Below, one piece after another: positions 25,134 through 34,370 of a DNA stretch of 64,000 bases. How positions within the stretch are numbered: the stretch's first letter is position 1; every line of letters begins with the position of its first letter. This DNA comes from Hyphomicrobium facile. GTDB taxonomy: Bacteria > Pseudomonadota > Alphaproteobacteria > Rhizobiales > Hyphomicrobiaceae. A program made the translations under genes and the position numbers. Location: positions 496,001 through 560,000 of the forward strand of contig NZ_FPCH01000003.1 in assembly GCF_900116175.1 (NCBI RefSeq), read 5' to 3'. Under the pieces are notes generated by a model. It worked only from the letters and a program-made list of their open reading frames with translations, searched no databases and was not told where the DNA came from.

Positions 25134-26141
25134 CTAGCTCAGCGCAACGTTTGCCGTGCTCTCGGGTAGCTCTTCGCCGAAGCAACGCTGATAGAATTCT
25201 GCAACCAGCGGCTTTTCGAGATCATCGCATTTGTTGAGGAACGTGACGCGGAAGGCGAAGCCGATGTCGCCGAAGATCTCGGCGTTCTCAGCCCAAGTGA
25301 TCACGGTGCGCGGGCTCATCACCGTCGAGAGATCGCCGTTGATGAAGGCAGACCGCGTCAGATCCGCGACGCGGACCATGTGCGAGATCTGCTTGCGCTT
25401 GGCTTCCGTCTTGCCGAACGACTTGACCTTCGACAGCACGATCTTTGCTTCGTCGTCATGCGGAAGATAGTTCAGCGTCGCGACGATCGACCAGCGGTCC
25501 ATCTGGCCCTGGTTGATCTGCTGCGTGCCGTGATAAAGGCCCGACGTATCGCCGAGACCGATCGTGTTCGTCGTTGAGAACAGCCGGAACGCGGGATGCG
25601 GGCGAATAACCTTCGACTGATCGAGAAGCGTCAGCTTGCCCGACACTTCGAGCACGCGCTGAATGACGAACATGACGTCGGGCCGGCCGGCGTCGTACTC
25701 GTCGAACACGAGCGCGATGTTGTTCTGCAGCGCCCACGGAAGAATGCCTTCCCGGAACTCGGTGATCTGCTTGCCTTCCTTCAGCACGATCGCGTCCTTG
25801 CCGACGAGATCGATGCGCGAGACGTGGCTATCAAGGTTGACGCGGACGCACGGCCAATTGAGGCGTGCCGCCACCTGCTCGATGTGGGTCGACTTACCGG
25901 TGCCGTGATAGCCCTGGATCATCACGCGGCGGTTATGCTTAAAGCCCGCGAGGATCGCGAGGGTCACATCCCGATTGAAGAGATAGTCGGGATCGACATC
26001 CGGCACGTGGGCATCGACCTGCGAATAGGCCGGAACCTCCAGATCGCTATCGATATTGAACACTTGGCGGACAGACAGCTTCATGTCCGGAAGATTGGCG
26101 ACTGGCGCGCCGGCCGCGCTAGATGACGTGCGCATTTCCAT
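25134..26141 (-). CDS. cobS: Aerobic cobaltochelatase subunit CobS
   Basis: 335 residues from the ATG at 26141, preceded by GGGA; a TTG 15 bases earlier is possible. It is an AAA+ ATPase with Walker [10 protein letters not shown], Walker [15 protein letters not shown], and the CobS-type N-terminus [17 protein letters not shown]. It forms hexameric rings with CobT to activate the CobN cobalt chelatase. Length and motifs match the family. It lies upstream of cobT and downstream of the J-domain gene (89-bp gap), in an order common in Hyphomicrobiales. Confidence 0.95.
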   Translation of the reverse strand: MEMRTSSSAAGAPVANLPDMKLSVRQVFNIDSDLEVPAYSQVDAHVPDVDPDYLFNRDVTLAILAGFKHNRRVMIQGYHGTGKSTHIEQVAARLNWPCVRVNLDSHVSRIDLVGKDAIVLKEGKQITEFREGILPWALQNNIALVFDEYDAGRPDVMFVIQRVLEVSGKLTLLDQSKVIRPHPAFRLFSTTNTIGLGDTSGLYHGTQQINQGQMDRWSIVATLNYLPHDDEAKIVLSKVKSFGKTEAKRKQISHMVRVADLTRSAFINGDLSTVMSPRTVITWAENAEIFGDIGFAFRVTFLNKCDDLEKPLVAEFYQRCFGEELPESTANVALS

Positions 26142-26230
26142 GGAGTTCCCAATCAAATCGCCCAGCTGCCGCGTACGCCTTGAACGGGTGCAACTCCTGT
26201 GGGGTGCACTCAGTTCAAAGGGTCAGAGGA

Positions 26231-26854
26231 TTAGGCCAGGCCAGATTGCTTCAAGTAATTATAGGCTTGGAGGATTTCGCGCAACTTTTCCTCAGACCGG
26301 CTATCGCCGCCGTTGGCATCCGGATGGTGCATCTTCACCAATTCCTTAAAGCGCGTCTTGATATCTTGAGGCGTCGCCTCGTTGCCAAGATCCAGAACGC
26401 GGAGCGATTTCTGCTCCAATGGCTTCAACTGGCGGCGAAATGTCGTCGGCCCCGTCGCTGTACGAGACGAGCGGGCTTTCCGGTTCGTTCGCTGCGTAGC
26501 GTTTACGCGGGCCTCGGCGTCGGCCGTTCTTGCCTCGTCGCGCGTGCCGTGCGCCCAGGCGTTCGCGCCCGTCTTCCAGGTGGGACGGTGACCCGTCAGC
26601 GCGTCCTTGCGGAAATTGCTGACCTCGGTGTCGCTCATACCTTCGAAGTAGTTGTACTCCGCATTGTACTGGCGCACGTGGTCGATGCAGAAGCTGAAAA
26701 ACTCGCCGTCGCGTCCACGGCCCTTCGGCGCCTTGTGGCCGCCGGGCTTATCGCACCCCTTCCATTGGCAAACGGGCGCGCGCTCTTCCTTCTTGGCGCC
26801 TTGGCGCTTCGAGGAGACGCGGATGCTGTCGAAGTATTTCGATTCCAGTTTCAT
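26231..26854 (-). CDS. J-domain protein with C-terminal DnaJ domain
   Basis: 207 residues from the ATG at 26854 (product begins MKLESKYFDSIR). The N-terminal 80 residues hold a putative zinc-binding segment (CQWKGCDKPGGHKAP ... FCIDHVRQYN). A basic low-complexity linker follows. The J domain is at the C-terminus (about residues 145-205) with the essential HPD tripeptide in KMHHPDANGG. It would stimulate DnaK on particular clients. J domains are usually N-terminal, so this arrangement is distinctive, though common in this family. It precedes cobS and is divergent from bolA. Confidence 0.85.
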   Translation of the reverse strand: MKLESKYFDSIRVSSKRQGAKKEERAPVCQWKGCDKPGGHKAPKGRGRDGEFFSFCIDHVRQYNAEYNYFEGMSDTEVSNFRKDALTGHRPTWKTGANAWAHGTRDEARTADAEARVNATQRTNRKARSSRTATGPTTFRRQLKPLEQKSLRVLDLGNEATPQDIKTRFKELVKMHHPDANGGDSRSEEKLREILQAYNYLKQSGLA

Positions 26855-27002
26855 CGTCTGAATTATGAGGGTTGGCGCGGCCCGAAACAAGGCGGCAAGA
26901 AAACTCTTGATTTCCGTCCCGACTGTGCGGTCAATCCCTTAATAGGCCCTTTCGGCGCCATCGCGATCTGGCCGTTCAGAAGATTTTCTTTAAGAGACAA
27001 AA

Positions 27003-27284
27003 ATGTCGGTTACGGGTCGAGTTCGAGAAAAGCTTATGATCGCGCTTCGTCCGACGCGGCTCGACGTCATCAATGAGTCCGAGCTGCATGCCGGACATCG
27101 CAATTCGCCTGGAACGGGCGACAGTCATTTTCGCATTCTCATCGTCTCCGAAGTTTTTTCGGGGAAGTCGCGCATCGAGCGCCATCGGCTCATCAACGAC
27201 CTCTTGAAGGACGAACTGGCCGGCGGCATTCACGCCTTGGCACTGTCGCCCCTCGCGCCCGGAGAACCTCTGCCGAAGGGCTAA
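27003..27284 (+). CDS. BolA-family protein
   Basis: 93 residues. The BolA fold is recognised from LDVINESELHAGH, then SHFRILIVSEVFSGKSRIERHRLINDLLKDEL and the closing GIHALALSP. BolA proteins pair with monothiol glutaredoxins in iron-sulfur handling and can bind nucleic acids. The His in ELHAGH and the one in SHFR are at known conserved positions. It is divergent from the J-domain gene and converges on the CorC-type gene, 22 bp away. Confidence 0.92.
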   Translation: MSVTGRVREKLMIALRPTRLDVINESELHAGHRNSPGTGDSHFRILIVSEVFSGKSRIERHRLINDLLKDELAGGIHALALSPLAPGEPLPKG

Positions 27285-27306
27285 GCGTCCAACCGTTGAG
27301 AATTCG

Positions 27307-28614
27307 TCACCGCGCAGCCCTCGCGGCGTTCGATCCAACGCCTACAGTGTCAGATTTGGACACGGGCTTGATGCGGATAGCCGTGATTTTATTGCGGCTT
27401 TTGCGCAAAATCTCAAATCTAAAGCCGTGGAAGGTGAAGACCTGACCGGGCTCGGGGATCGTCTGAGCCTCGTGTATCACGAGCCCCGCAACGGTCGTCG
27501 CCTCATCATCGGGCAGCTCCCAATCCAGATGGCGATTGAGGTCGCGAATTGCAACGGTGCCGTCGACGTTGACGGTTCCATCCGACTGCATGCGGATGTG
27601 GCTGTCGGGCATGTCGTGCTCATCGGTGATCTGCCCGACGATTTCTTCGAGAATGTCTTCGAGCGTGATGAGACCTTGCACCTCGCCGTATTCATCGACG
27701 ACGAGTGCCATCTGCATTTTCTTTTTCAGAAACTGATTGAGCTGATCCTTCAGCGTCGTCGTGTCGGGAACGAACCACGGCTCGGACGCCGACTTCAGGA
27801 TGTCGAGTTTATCGGGCTGCCAGTCCGTGCGCGACAACGCCTGCAGCAGATTTTTCGTATGCAGCACGCCGACGATATTCTCGGGCTCATCCTTCCAAAG
27901 CGGTACGCGGGTATATTGCGAGCGCAGCACCAGATCGAGGATCTTGGCGGGCGGATCGTCGACGTCGATCGTTTCCATTTTCGTCCGGTGGACCATGATG
28001 TCGGCCACCTGCAGGTCACGCAGGTCGAGCACGCCGCCGAGCATTTCGGCATCGCCCTTCGCGACCGTGCCTTCTTTCGCCTGAAGATCGATGGTGCCGC
28101 GAATCTCCTCGTGCGCCGCGAGGATGTTTGCCTCGTCGTCGGCTTTGCCGGGCGTCCATATCAGAATGCTGCGAACGACGAACTCGATCGCTTTCGTGAA
28201 CGGCGTCAGAGCATAGATCAATACCTGCATGACCGGCGCCACAATGAGCGCCACGCGATCGGCGTAGGCGAGGGCGTAGGTCTTCGGGAGGACAGCGGCG
28301 AAGATCACGATCAGGATCGTTATTATGGCGGTCGCGTAAGCGACGCCGACCTCGCCATAGAGGTGCACGGCGATGTTGGAGGCGAGGGCAGCTGCCAGAA
28401 CGTCGACCAGCGTGTTTCCGAGCAGAACCGTGCCGATCATCTTTTCCGGGCGTGACAGCACCTTGTTCACGAGGGCGGCGGCCGTGTTGCCGTCTTCCTC
28501 GAGGGAGTGCATCCGCGCTCGGGACGCGGCGGTGAGCGATGTCTCGCTGCCGTTGAAGAATGCCGACAACACAATCAGCAGAAAAATGGCTGCCAAGCTT
28601 ATGACGATGGTCAT
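27307..28614 (-). CDS. CNNM/CBS-domain transporter-associated protein (HlyC/CorC family)
   Basis: 435 residues. An N-terminal CNNM (DUF21) membrane domain has about four helices, opening with LSAFFNGSETSLTAASRARM. A pair of CBS domains follows (about residues 205-330) with the family segment VVDEYGEVQGLITLEDILEEIVG. A CorC_HlyC C-terminal domain ends the protein. Relatives take part in magnesium/cobalt efflux or homeostasis; the 'hemolysin' label is historical. It follows aroKB on the same strand (74-bp gap), a common arrangement in the order. Confidence 0.9.
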   Translation of the reverse strand: MTIVISLAAIFLLIVLSAFFNGSETSLTAASRARMHSLEEDGNTAAALVNKVLSRPEKMIGTVLLGNTLVDVLAAALASNIAVHLYGEVGVAYATAIITILIVIFAAVLPKTYALAYADRVALIVAPVMQVLIYALTPFTKAIEFVVRSILIWTPGKADDEANILAAHEEIRGTIDLQAKEGTVAKGDAEMLGGVLDLRDLQVADIMVHRTKMETIDVDDPPAKILDLVLRSQYTRVPLWKDEPENIVGVLHTKNLLQALSRTDWQPDKLDILKSASEPWFVPDTTTLKDQLNQFLKKKMQMALVVDEYGEVQGLITLEDILEEIVGQITDEHDMPDSHIRMQSDGTVNVDGTVAIRDLNRHLDWELPDDEATTVAGLVIHEAQTIPEPGQVFTFHGFRFEILRKSRNKITAIRIKPVSKSDTVGVGSNAARAAR

Positions 28615-28688
28615 GGTCGGTGTTCGCTGTTCCTGATCAGGAGAGGCAGCAATCTAGCACATCAATCGGTTGTGGACGCTTAATATGC

Positions 28689-30467
28689 TCAGCGATCAAT
28701 TTCCCGGGCGAGGAATGCCAGCACGGTTTCGGGCGGGACATCGCGTGAAACGAAGGCCTGGCCGATATCGCGGACGAGAATAAACGCGAGCTTTCCGGCC
28801 TTAACTTTCTTGTCTTGCCCCATCAGCCGGAGCAACTCTTCGGGACTTGCCCGTCCGCCCGGAATGTCGCTGATCTTCGTCGGAAGCCCCACGGCGCTCA
28901 GATGCTTCGCCGCCCGCTCGGCGCGGCCTGCCGGACAGATCCCCAACTCCTCCGAGAGGCGGATCGCCAGGCACATCCCGATGGCGACGCCTTCACCATG
29001 CAAAAGGCGGTCAGAGTAGCCGGTCCACGCTTCGAGCGCGTGGCCGAACGTGTGGCCCAGATTGAGCAACGCGCGGTCGCCCGTTTCCGTCTCGTCGCGG
29101 GCGACGATTGCCGCTTTGGCCGACACACTCGTTTCGATGGCCTGCGTCAGAGCCGGACCGTTGTTGCCGAAAACGCTCTGCCAGTTGGCCTCGAGCCAGG
29201 TAAAGAATTCCGCGTCGCCCAGCAGACCGTATTTGGCGACTTCGGCATACCCAGCGCGCATCTCGCGCGGGGGTAGCGTCGTCAACACGGCGGTGTCGGC
29301 GACCACGAGACTTGGCTGGTGAAATACGCCGATGAGATTTTTGCCTTGCGGGGTGTTGATGCCCGTCTTGCCGCCGACGGAGCTATCGACCTGAGCCAGC
29401 AGCGACGTCGGAATTTGAACGAAGCGCACGCCGCGGCGCAGGATACCCGCCGCGAAGCCGGCGAGATCGCCGATGACGCCGCCGCCGAAGGGCAGGACGA
29501 GATCGCCGCGTTCGAGGCCCATCTCCAAAAGGCGTTCCGAAAGCGATGCCAAATCGCGGAAGTTTTTCGTCGCTTCGCCGGGCTTCATGATCACGGAACC
29601 CGCAAACATCCCCTGGCTTTTCAGGCTTTCCTCAAGCGTCGCAAGATGGTGACGGGCGACATTCTCGTCGGTCACGACCCCGCATTTGACCTCACCGAAG
29701 CGCGCCTTGAGAAGTGCGCCGGTTTCGCGAAGAATCCCGCGCGCAATCAAAACATCGTAGGAGCGATCGCCGAGTTCGACGTGCACCGTTCGAGATGGAT
29801 TTGCATCCGCGGCAGAGGCCGCGGCGAACTCGGTTCCGGCTGCGAGGCGGTTTATGATTTCGGTGACGATGACGTCATGGGGCTCGTCGCGGCTGTCAAT
29901 CGTCATGTCGGCTTCAGCATATATTGGGTACCGTTCTTCAATCAGCTTTCGCATCGTGGCTTCGGGATTGCCGTCGCGCAGGAGCGGCCGGTGATCGCGC
30001 TTCGACACGCGACGCATGAGGACCGGCAGTTCCGCTCGGAGCCAAACGGAAACGGCGACGTCTTTAATGCGCAGGCGCGTTTCCGGATTTATGAAGGCGC
30101 CGCCTCCGGTCGCGAGCACCTGCGGCCCGTTGCCGAGCAGCCGGGCGATCACCTTGCGCTCACCGGCGCGAAAATGAGCCTCGCCGTGATCTGCAAAAAT
30201 CTCGTTGATAGTTTTGGCGGCGGCACGCTCGATCTCGTCGTCGGCGTCGACGAAGGGTAGATTGAGTTTGAAGGCCAGCCTTTTGCCGACCGACGACTTG
30301 CCGCAGCCCATGAGGCCGACCACGACGATGGGTCGCCCTCCGACGTTCTTTTTCGCGCGCTCTATCGCTTCGGCTTCCATCATCCGAGGCTCAATACCGA
30401 CGGGTTCGGCGAGTTGGTTGGTTTCTAGGCTGGTTTCTGGCGGTGGTTCGCGCGGCGGGATGGTCAT
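28689..30467 (-). CDS. aroKB: Bifunctional shikimate kinase / 3-dehydroquinate synthase
   Basis: 592 residues from the ATG at 30467; an upstream start at 30584 would run into the promoter region of the divergent gene. Residues about 40-220 are shikimate kinase: P-loop GLMGCGKSS, DADDEIE, RAGERKV and the GGGAF loop. Residues about 235-590 are 3-dehydroquinate synthase: PGEATKNF, the NAD-binding GGGVIGDLAGF, TSLLAQVDSSVGGKTGIN, and metal-binding Glu/His residues in AGYAEVAKYG, LNLGHTFGHALE and LLHGEGVAIG. The enzyme covers two non-consecutive steps of the shikimate pathway. The genes are usually separate and adjacent (aroK, aroB); here they are one reading frame. Confidence 0.94.
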   Translation of the reverse strand: MTIPPREPPPETSLETNQLAEPVGIEPRMMEAEAIERAKKNVGGRPIVVVGLMGCGKSSVGKRLAFKLNLPFVDADDEIERAAAKTINEIFADHGEAHFRAGERKVIARLLGNGPQVLATGGGAFINPETRLRIKDVAVSVWLRAELPVLMRRVSKRDHRPLLRDGNPEATMRKLIEERYPIYAEADMTIDSRDEPHDVIVTEIINRLAAGTEFAAASAADANPSRTVHVELGDRSYDVLIARGILRETGALLKARFGEVKCGVVTDENVARHHLATLEESLKSQGMFAGSVIMKPGEATKNFRDLASLSERLLEMGLERGDLVLPFGGGVIGDLAGFAAGILRRGVRFVQIPTSLLAQVDSSVGGKTGINTPQGKNLIGVFHQPSLVVADTAVLTTLPPREMRAGYAEVAKYGLLGDAEFFTWLEANWQSVFGNNGPALTQAIETSVSAKAAIVARDETETGDRALLNLGHTFGHALEAWTGYSDRLLHGEGVAIGMCLAIRLSEELGICPAGRAERAAKHLSAVGLPTKISDIPGGRASPEELLRLMGQDKKVKAGKLAFILVRDIGQAFVSRDVPPETVLAFLAREIDR

Positions 30468-30644
30468 TTCGGCGCCGTCATGCCACGAACCAAAAACGTT
30501 CGCAAATTGGAAACTCACTGGAAAGCCACAGCGAACCCATACCATCTTGCCGATCCACGGAGGGGCTCTTCGGCAAAATACCATAATGAGTCATAATCGC
30601 GCCCACAAAGATGTTCACCTAACGGCCGGGACGGGACACAGAAA

Positions 30645-30788
30645 ATGCCGAGCCTTTTCCGGCTTTTATTCGTACTTTGCGCGCTGACAGCGCTGGTTCT
30701 GGGCAGCCTTTACGTGCTGGCGACCCGGTTTGAGCCGGAGCAGCAGACGATCAGCAAGCCCGTGCAGAATATCAAAATCCGGCGGTGA
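30645..30788 (+). CDS. 47-residue single-pass membrane protein
   Basis: This short open frame starts with ATG at 30645 and stops at 30786-30788, immediately before the ATG of the next gene (TGAATG). The product opens MPSLFRLLFVLC and has one strong hydrophobic segment (about residues 4-27), then a polar tail ending KIRR. Zero spacing to the next start suggests translational coupling. Small proteins of this kind next to the gene for the large exported protein and xerD occur in the order, but I cannot name a function. It is short enough to be missed by length-limited gene finding. Confidence 0.7.
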   Translation: MPSLFRLLFVLCALTALVLGSLYVLATRFEPEQQTISKPVQNIKIRR

Positions 30789-32714
30789 ATGACGATGGTG
30801 TATGCACACCGAAGACTGACAGCGGCAGCCAAATGCCTCCTGGTGCTCCCGCTTCTTCCCCTCGCCGCCGCCACCGCGTCAATGCCAGCTTCCGCGCAGG
30901 ACGCGCCCGCCGCACCTTCTGCCGCACCCGCAAAGAAGAAGAAAGTCGATCGGAACGACGCTTATTCGCCACCCGCTGATCAGCGCACCTATCTGCAGCC
31001 ATCGGGCAGCCCAGCGGCCGGCAATCCCGGCGGGGGCGATATGTGGTCCCAGCCCCCTCCTTCCTCCGGCGGCGACAGTTCCTCCGGCCACGACAGGGCC
31101 GGCCCGAATCGCGACAGCCGGCCGGCCCCGCAGAACGGCGTCGTCCGCGGCGCTATTCTGCCCGGCGTCGAAAAGGACGATCTTGCGCCCGTCATGTCGG
31201 AGGACGGCTCCGGGTTGCCTTACGAACTGTGGGGCGGCATGGACGTCGCCGCACTCGAAAAGCTGATCAGCACGATCGAGATCCCGCCCAGATCGCCGGT
31301 TTTGCACGACCTGTGGAAGCGGCTGATCACTTCGCCTTCGCCCGGCACGTCGAGCGCGAATTTCGCAGCATTGCGGCTCGAAGCGCTTTACCGCTCGGGA
31401 TTGGCGCGGGAAGCCGCCGCTGAAATCGCGAAACAGGGTGGCAACGACAGCCCGCTGCTCGTCACACTTCAGGCTCGCAACGAGCTTGCCTCCGGACACT
31501 CGGACAAGGCCTGCGAACTCGTCGCCAGGTCGGCGACGCTCAAGGGCAACATCCCAGCGCGGCTCAAGGGACAGTCCATCCTGATGGCGGGCTATTGCTC
31601 GGCTATCCAGGACGACAAATCATCGGCGGGCCTTGCCGCCGATCTGGCACGCGAGGAAGGCGTCGAGACGTCTCCCGGCCTCGAGGCGCTGGATGCTCTC
31701 GCGCTCAATTCCAAGCCTCACTATTCGCCGGTCAAACAGATAACGCTCCTCGACTACCGGATCGCCGAACGGGTTGGAGGGCTTCCTCACAAAACGGTTT
31801 TGGAGAAGGGCGAACCGGCGTTGCTGGTCTCGCTCGCGAGCGATCATTCGACGCCGGCCGATCTCGGAATGCCATCGACTGAGGCGGCGGCGCGATTGAA
31901 CGCGCTCACGCCTGAGCAACTTGCGGGCATCTATCGCGTCAATGCGGAGCAGGTGCCCGCGGATGAACTTTTAGCAGGCCGCGTACCGCAGGGCGTTGGC
32001 CGCCGCGCGGCGCTCTTCAGAGCTGCCGAAGACGAACGCACGCCGATGCGCAAGGCGCGACTTATCCGGACCTTCCTCGATGACGCCAAGCATGAAGGTC
32101 TCGGCATGATCGGCGCCCAGATGATTGCGCCAACCACCGCACAACTCCGGCCGGCTCCCGAAATCGTCTGGTTTGCCGAAACCGGCGTCGAGATCGGCTT
32201 GGCATCAGGTCAATTCAACATGGCTCGCGATTGGATCGCCGTTGCCGATCAGGGCGGCGGTCCGGGCCTCGGGCATTGGCGCGCCTTGATCGATATCGCC
32301 GACGCCAAAGAGCCCGACCGCGGCCGAAGCTTTTCGGCTCTCGAGACCTATGCCGCGAACGGCCGCTTTCCGTCGGCCGCGCTCTATCGCCTGACGACGG
32401 TGCTCGAAGCGCTCGACTATCTGGTGCCTATTCCGCTCTGGGATGCCGCGAACAGGACACCGCAGCCGACGTCCGGCTATCTGCCGGAAACGGGCGTTTT
32501 GACTGAATTGCAGGTGGCATCGAAAAAGCAGGAATTCGGGCACACTGTTCTGCTGGTCATGAAGGCGCTTGGGCCGAACGGAGCGCAAGACGCGAACCTC
32601 ATCGCGCTCGGCGACAGCATCCGGGCTCTGAAGCGCGCCGGTCTCGAAGCCGACGCGCGGAGGCTCGGCCTTGAAGCGCTGCTCCCTTCATGGCCGCGCA
32701 CAGAAACGAATTGA
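30789..32714 (+). CDS. Large exported protein of unknown function
   Basis: 641 residues. A signal peptide (LVLPLLPLAAATASMPASAQ) is followed by a Lys-rich spot, then a Pro/Ser/Gly-rich region to about residue 115. The rest is mainly helical, with patterns such as ALRLEALYRSGLAREAAAEIAKQGG and DKACELVARSATLKGNIPARLKG that resemble TPR/SEL1-type helical repeats. I do not recognise a catalytic motif. It starts directly after the 47-residue membrane protein gene and ends 7 bp before xerD, so the three are likely one operon. A periplasmic scaffold role is a guess. Confidence 0.75.
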   Translation: MTMVYAHRRLTAAAKCLLVLPLLPLAAATASMPASAQDAPAAPSAAPAKKKKVDRNDAYSPPADQRTYLQPSGSPAAGNPGGGDMWSQPPPSSGGDSSSGHDRAGPNRDSRPAPQNGVVRGAILPGVEKDDLAPVMSEDGSGLPYELWGGMDVAALEKLISTIEIPPRSPVLHDLWKRLITSPSPGTSSANFAALRLEALYRSGLAREAAAEIAKQGGNDSPLLVTLQARNELASGHSDKACELVARSATLKGNIPARLKGQSILMAGYCSAIQDDKSSAGLAADLAREEGVETSPGLEALDALALNSKPHYSPVKQITLLDYRIAERVGGLPHKTVLEKGEPALLVSLASDHSTPADLGMPSTEAAARLNALTPEQLAGIYRVNAEQVPADELLAGRVPQGVGRRAALFRAAEDERTPMRKARLIRTFLDDAKHEGLGMIGAQMIAPTTAQLRPAPEIVWFAETGVEIGLASGQFNMARDWIAVADQGGGPGLGHWRALIDIADAKEPDRGRSFSALETYAANGRFPSAALYRLTTVLEALDYLVPIPLWDAANRTPQPTSGYLPETGVLTELQVASKKQEFGHTVLLVMKALGPNGAQDANLIALGDSIRALKRAGLEADARRLGLEALLPSWPRTETN

Positions 32715-32721
32715 GGGCTTG

Positions 32722-33654
32722 ATGACGGGTGTCGCGGAACGCGATGGCTACCTCGCGGACTTTCTTGCGATGCTATCGGCCGAGCGCGGCGCCTCGGCAA
32801 ATACCATCGAAGCCTACACGGCCGACCTCGAAAACTTTCTCGGCTTTTTATCGGAGAAAGGGATCGCGCCGGCGGACGCCAAGTCAACCGACGTGCAGGC
32901 CTATATCGGATGTCTCGCGAGCGAGGGACAAGCGGCGACGTCACGCGCACGGCGGCTCTCGGCGATCAAGCAGTACTATCGTTTTCTGCTCGCCGAAGAC
33001 ATGATCGCGCTCGATCCGACGTCCGGCCTCCAGGGGCCGAAGAAGCAGCGCGCTCTTCCGAAAGTTCTGAGCATCGCCGAAGTGGACCGGCTGCTCGCCG
33101 TTTCGCAGCAGCAGTGCGAGGGCCAAGAGGGCCGAGCGCTCTTTCGCGCCTTGCGGTTTCACTGTCTCCTCGAAGTTCTTTACGCGACAGGCATGCGCGT
33201 TTCCGAACTCGTTGGGCTGCCGCGCAACGTTCTCAGAGGCGATCAGCGCGTTCTCACCATCAAGGGCAAAGGCGGCCGCGAGCGGCTCGTTCCGCTCAAC
33301 GCGACAGCGCGGCGGGCGCTCGACGCGTTTCTTGGCGTTTCGGCGCGGCTCGATAATTCGGAATGGCTATTTCCGTCGAAATCGGCGCTTGGCCACGTGA
33401 CGCGGCAGGGTTTCGCGCAGGATCTCAAAAGCGTTGCCGAAGCGGCGGGAATTGCGCCGGAACGCGTGTCGCCTCACGTGCTCCGCCATGCGTTCGCAAG
33501 TCATTTACTCGATCGCGGCGCGGACTTGAGGGCCGTGCAACAGCTTCTTGGCCATGCTGACATTTCGACGACGGAGATTTATACGCATGTGCTGCAGGAG
33601 CGGCTGAAGGCACTCGTCAACGCACATCACCCGCTCGCCAAAAAAACGAACTAG
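32722..33654 (+). CDS. xerD: Tyrosine recombinase XerD
   Basis: 310 residues from the ATG at 32722, preceded by GAGGG; a longer start inside the upstream gene is unlikely. An N-terminal SAM-like core-binding domain (LSAERGASANTIEAYTADLENF) is followed by the catalytic domain: Arg in ATGMRVSEL, Lys in KGKGGRER, HVLRH (HxxR), GHADISTTEIYTHV with the His/Trp position and the nucleophile Tyr. It resolves chromosome dimers at dif together with XerC and FtsK. The length and context (core genes, no phage or integron neighbours) argue for the housekeeping enzyme rather than a mobile-element integrase. Confidence 0.92.
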   Translation: MTGVAERDGYLADFLAMLSAERGASANTIEAYTADLENFLGFLSEKGIAPADAKSTDVQAYIGCLASEGQAATSRARRLSAIKQYYRFLLAEDMIALDPTSGLQGPKKQRALPKVLSIAEVDRLLAVSQQQCEGQEGRALFRALRFHCLLEVLYATGMRVSELVGLPRNVLRGDQRVLTIKGKGGRERLVPLNATARRALDAFLGVSARLDNSEWLFPSKSALGHVTRQGFAQDLKSVAEAAGIAPERVSPHVLRHAFASHLLDRGADLRAVQQLLGHADISTTEIYTHVLQERLKALVNAHHPLAKKTN

Positions 33655-33710
33655 ACAGACGCCGGCGATCCCTCAGGATGGCGGCGCGTTCAACTCAAGG
33701 GGAGACGCCA

Positions 33711-34370
33711 ATGAGCCGCCTTTACGGAGACGTCCATCGCGCCATGCAAATGGCCTTCGATACGCGGGGGATGGCAGACCGGGTCGAGGCGGTTGCCGTC
33801 AAGCCGGAGATCGACGAGACTGCGAAGGCTTTCATCGAAAGCCGCGATATGTTCTTCCTAACGACGATCGACGATCGTGGCCGTCCGACGGTCTCTTACA
33901 AAGGCGGGACACCCGGCTTTATCAAGGTGCTCGATGCCAACACGCTGCTTTTTCCGAGCTACGACGGCAACGGAATGTACCTGTCGATGGGCAATATCTC
34001 GGCCAACCCGGAGATCGGCATGCTGTTCATCGACTTCGAGAAGCCGTTTCGCCTGCGCGCGCAAGGGCGTGCCGAACTCATCGTGAGCGGGCCGGAGCTC
34101 GACGGCTTCAAAGAGGCCGAAATGGTGGTGAAGGTGAGCATTCACGAAGTCTGGATGAATTGCCCGCGATATGTTCACCGCCACGCGAGGGTCGAAGCTT
34201 CGCGTTATGCGCCGGGCGTCGAAACCGAAACGCCATTTTGCGAGTGGAAGCGCATCGACGCGATGCAAGATGTGCTGCGTCCGTTCGAGCGGTCCAAAGT
34301 GGAAGAACTCGGAACAACAACCATCGATGAGTGGATGGGCAAAGTCATGACCGGCGACAAAGGCGCCTGA
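33711..34370 (+). CDS. Pyridoxamine 5'-phosphate oxidase-family (FMN split-barrel) protein
   Basis: 219 residues from the ATG at 33711, preceded by AAGGGGAGA. The split-barrel core reads SRDMFFLTTIDDRGRPTVSYKGGTPGF, then LLFPSYDGNGMYLSMGNI and the GMLFIDFEKPFRLRAQGRAEL strand. This matches the PNPOx-like group that binds flavin, rather than true PdxH. The substrate is unknown. Its TGA overlaps the ATG of the peptide transporter gene by one base (TGATG), so both are probably co-expressed. Confidence 0.85.
   Translation: MSRLYGDVHRAMQMAFDTRGMADRVEAVAVKPEIDETAKAFIESRDMFFLTTIDDRGRPTVSYKGGTPGFIKVLDANTLLFPSYDGNGMYLSMGNISANPEIGMLFIDFEKPFRLRAQGRAELIVSGPELDGFKEAEMVVKVSIHEVWMNCPRYVHRHARVEASRYAPGVETETPFCEWKRIDAMQDVLRPFERSKVEELGTTTIDEWMGKVMTGDKGA

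Noticed and set aside
27307-28614. Hemolysin toxin
   Set aside because: The HlyC label is historical; the domain order CNNM, CBS pair, CorC_HlyC is that of metal-transport-related membrane proteins.
32722-33654. Tyrosine recombinase as part of a mobile element
   Set aside because: Length, motifs and core-gene neighbours match housekeeping XerD, and no attachment repeats or cargo genes surround it.
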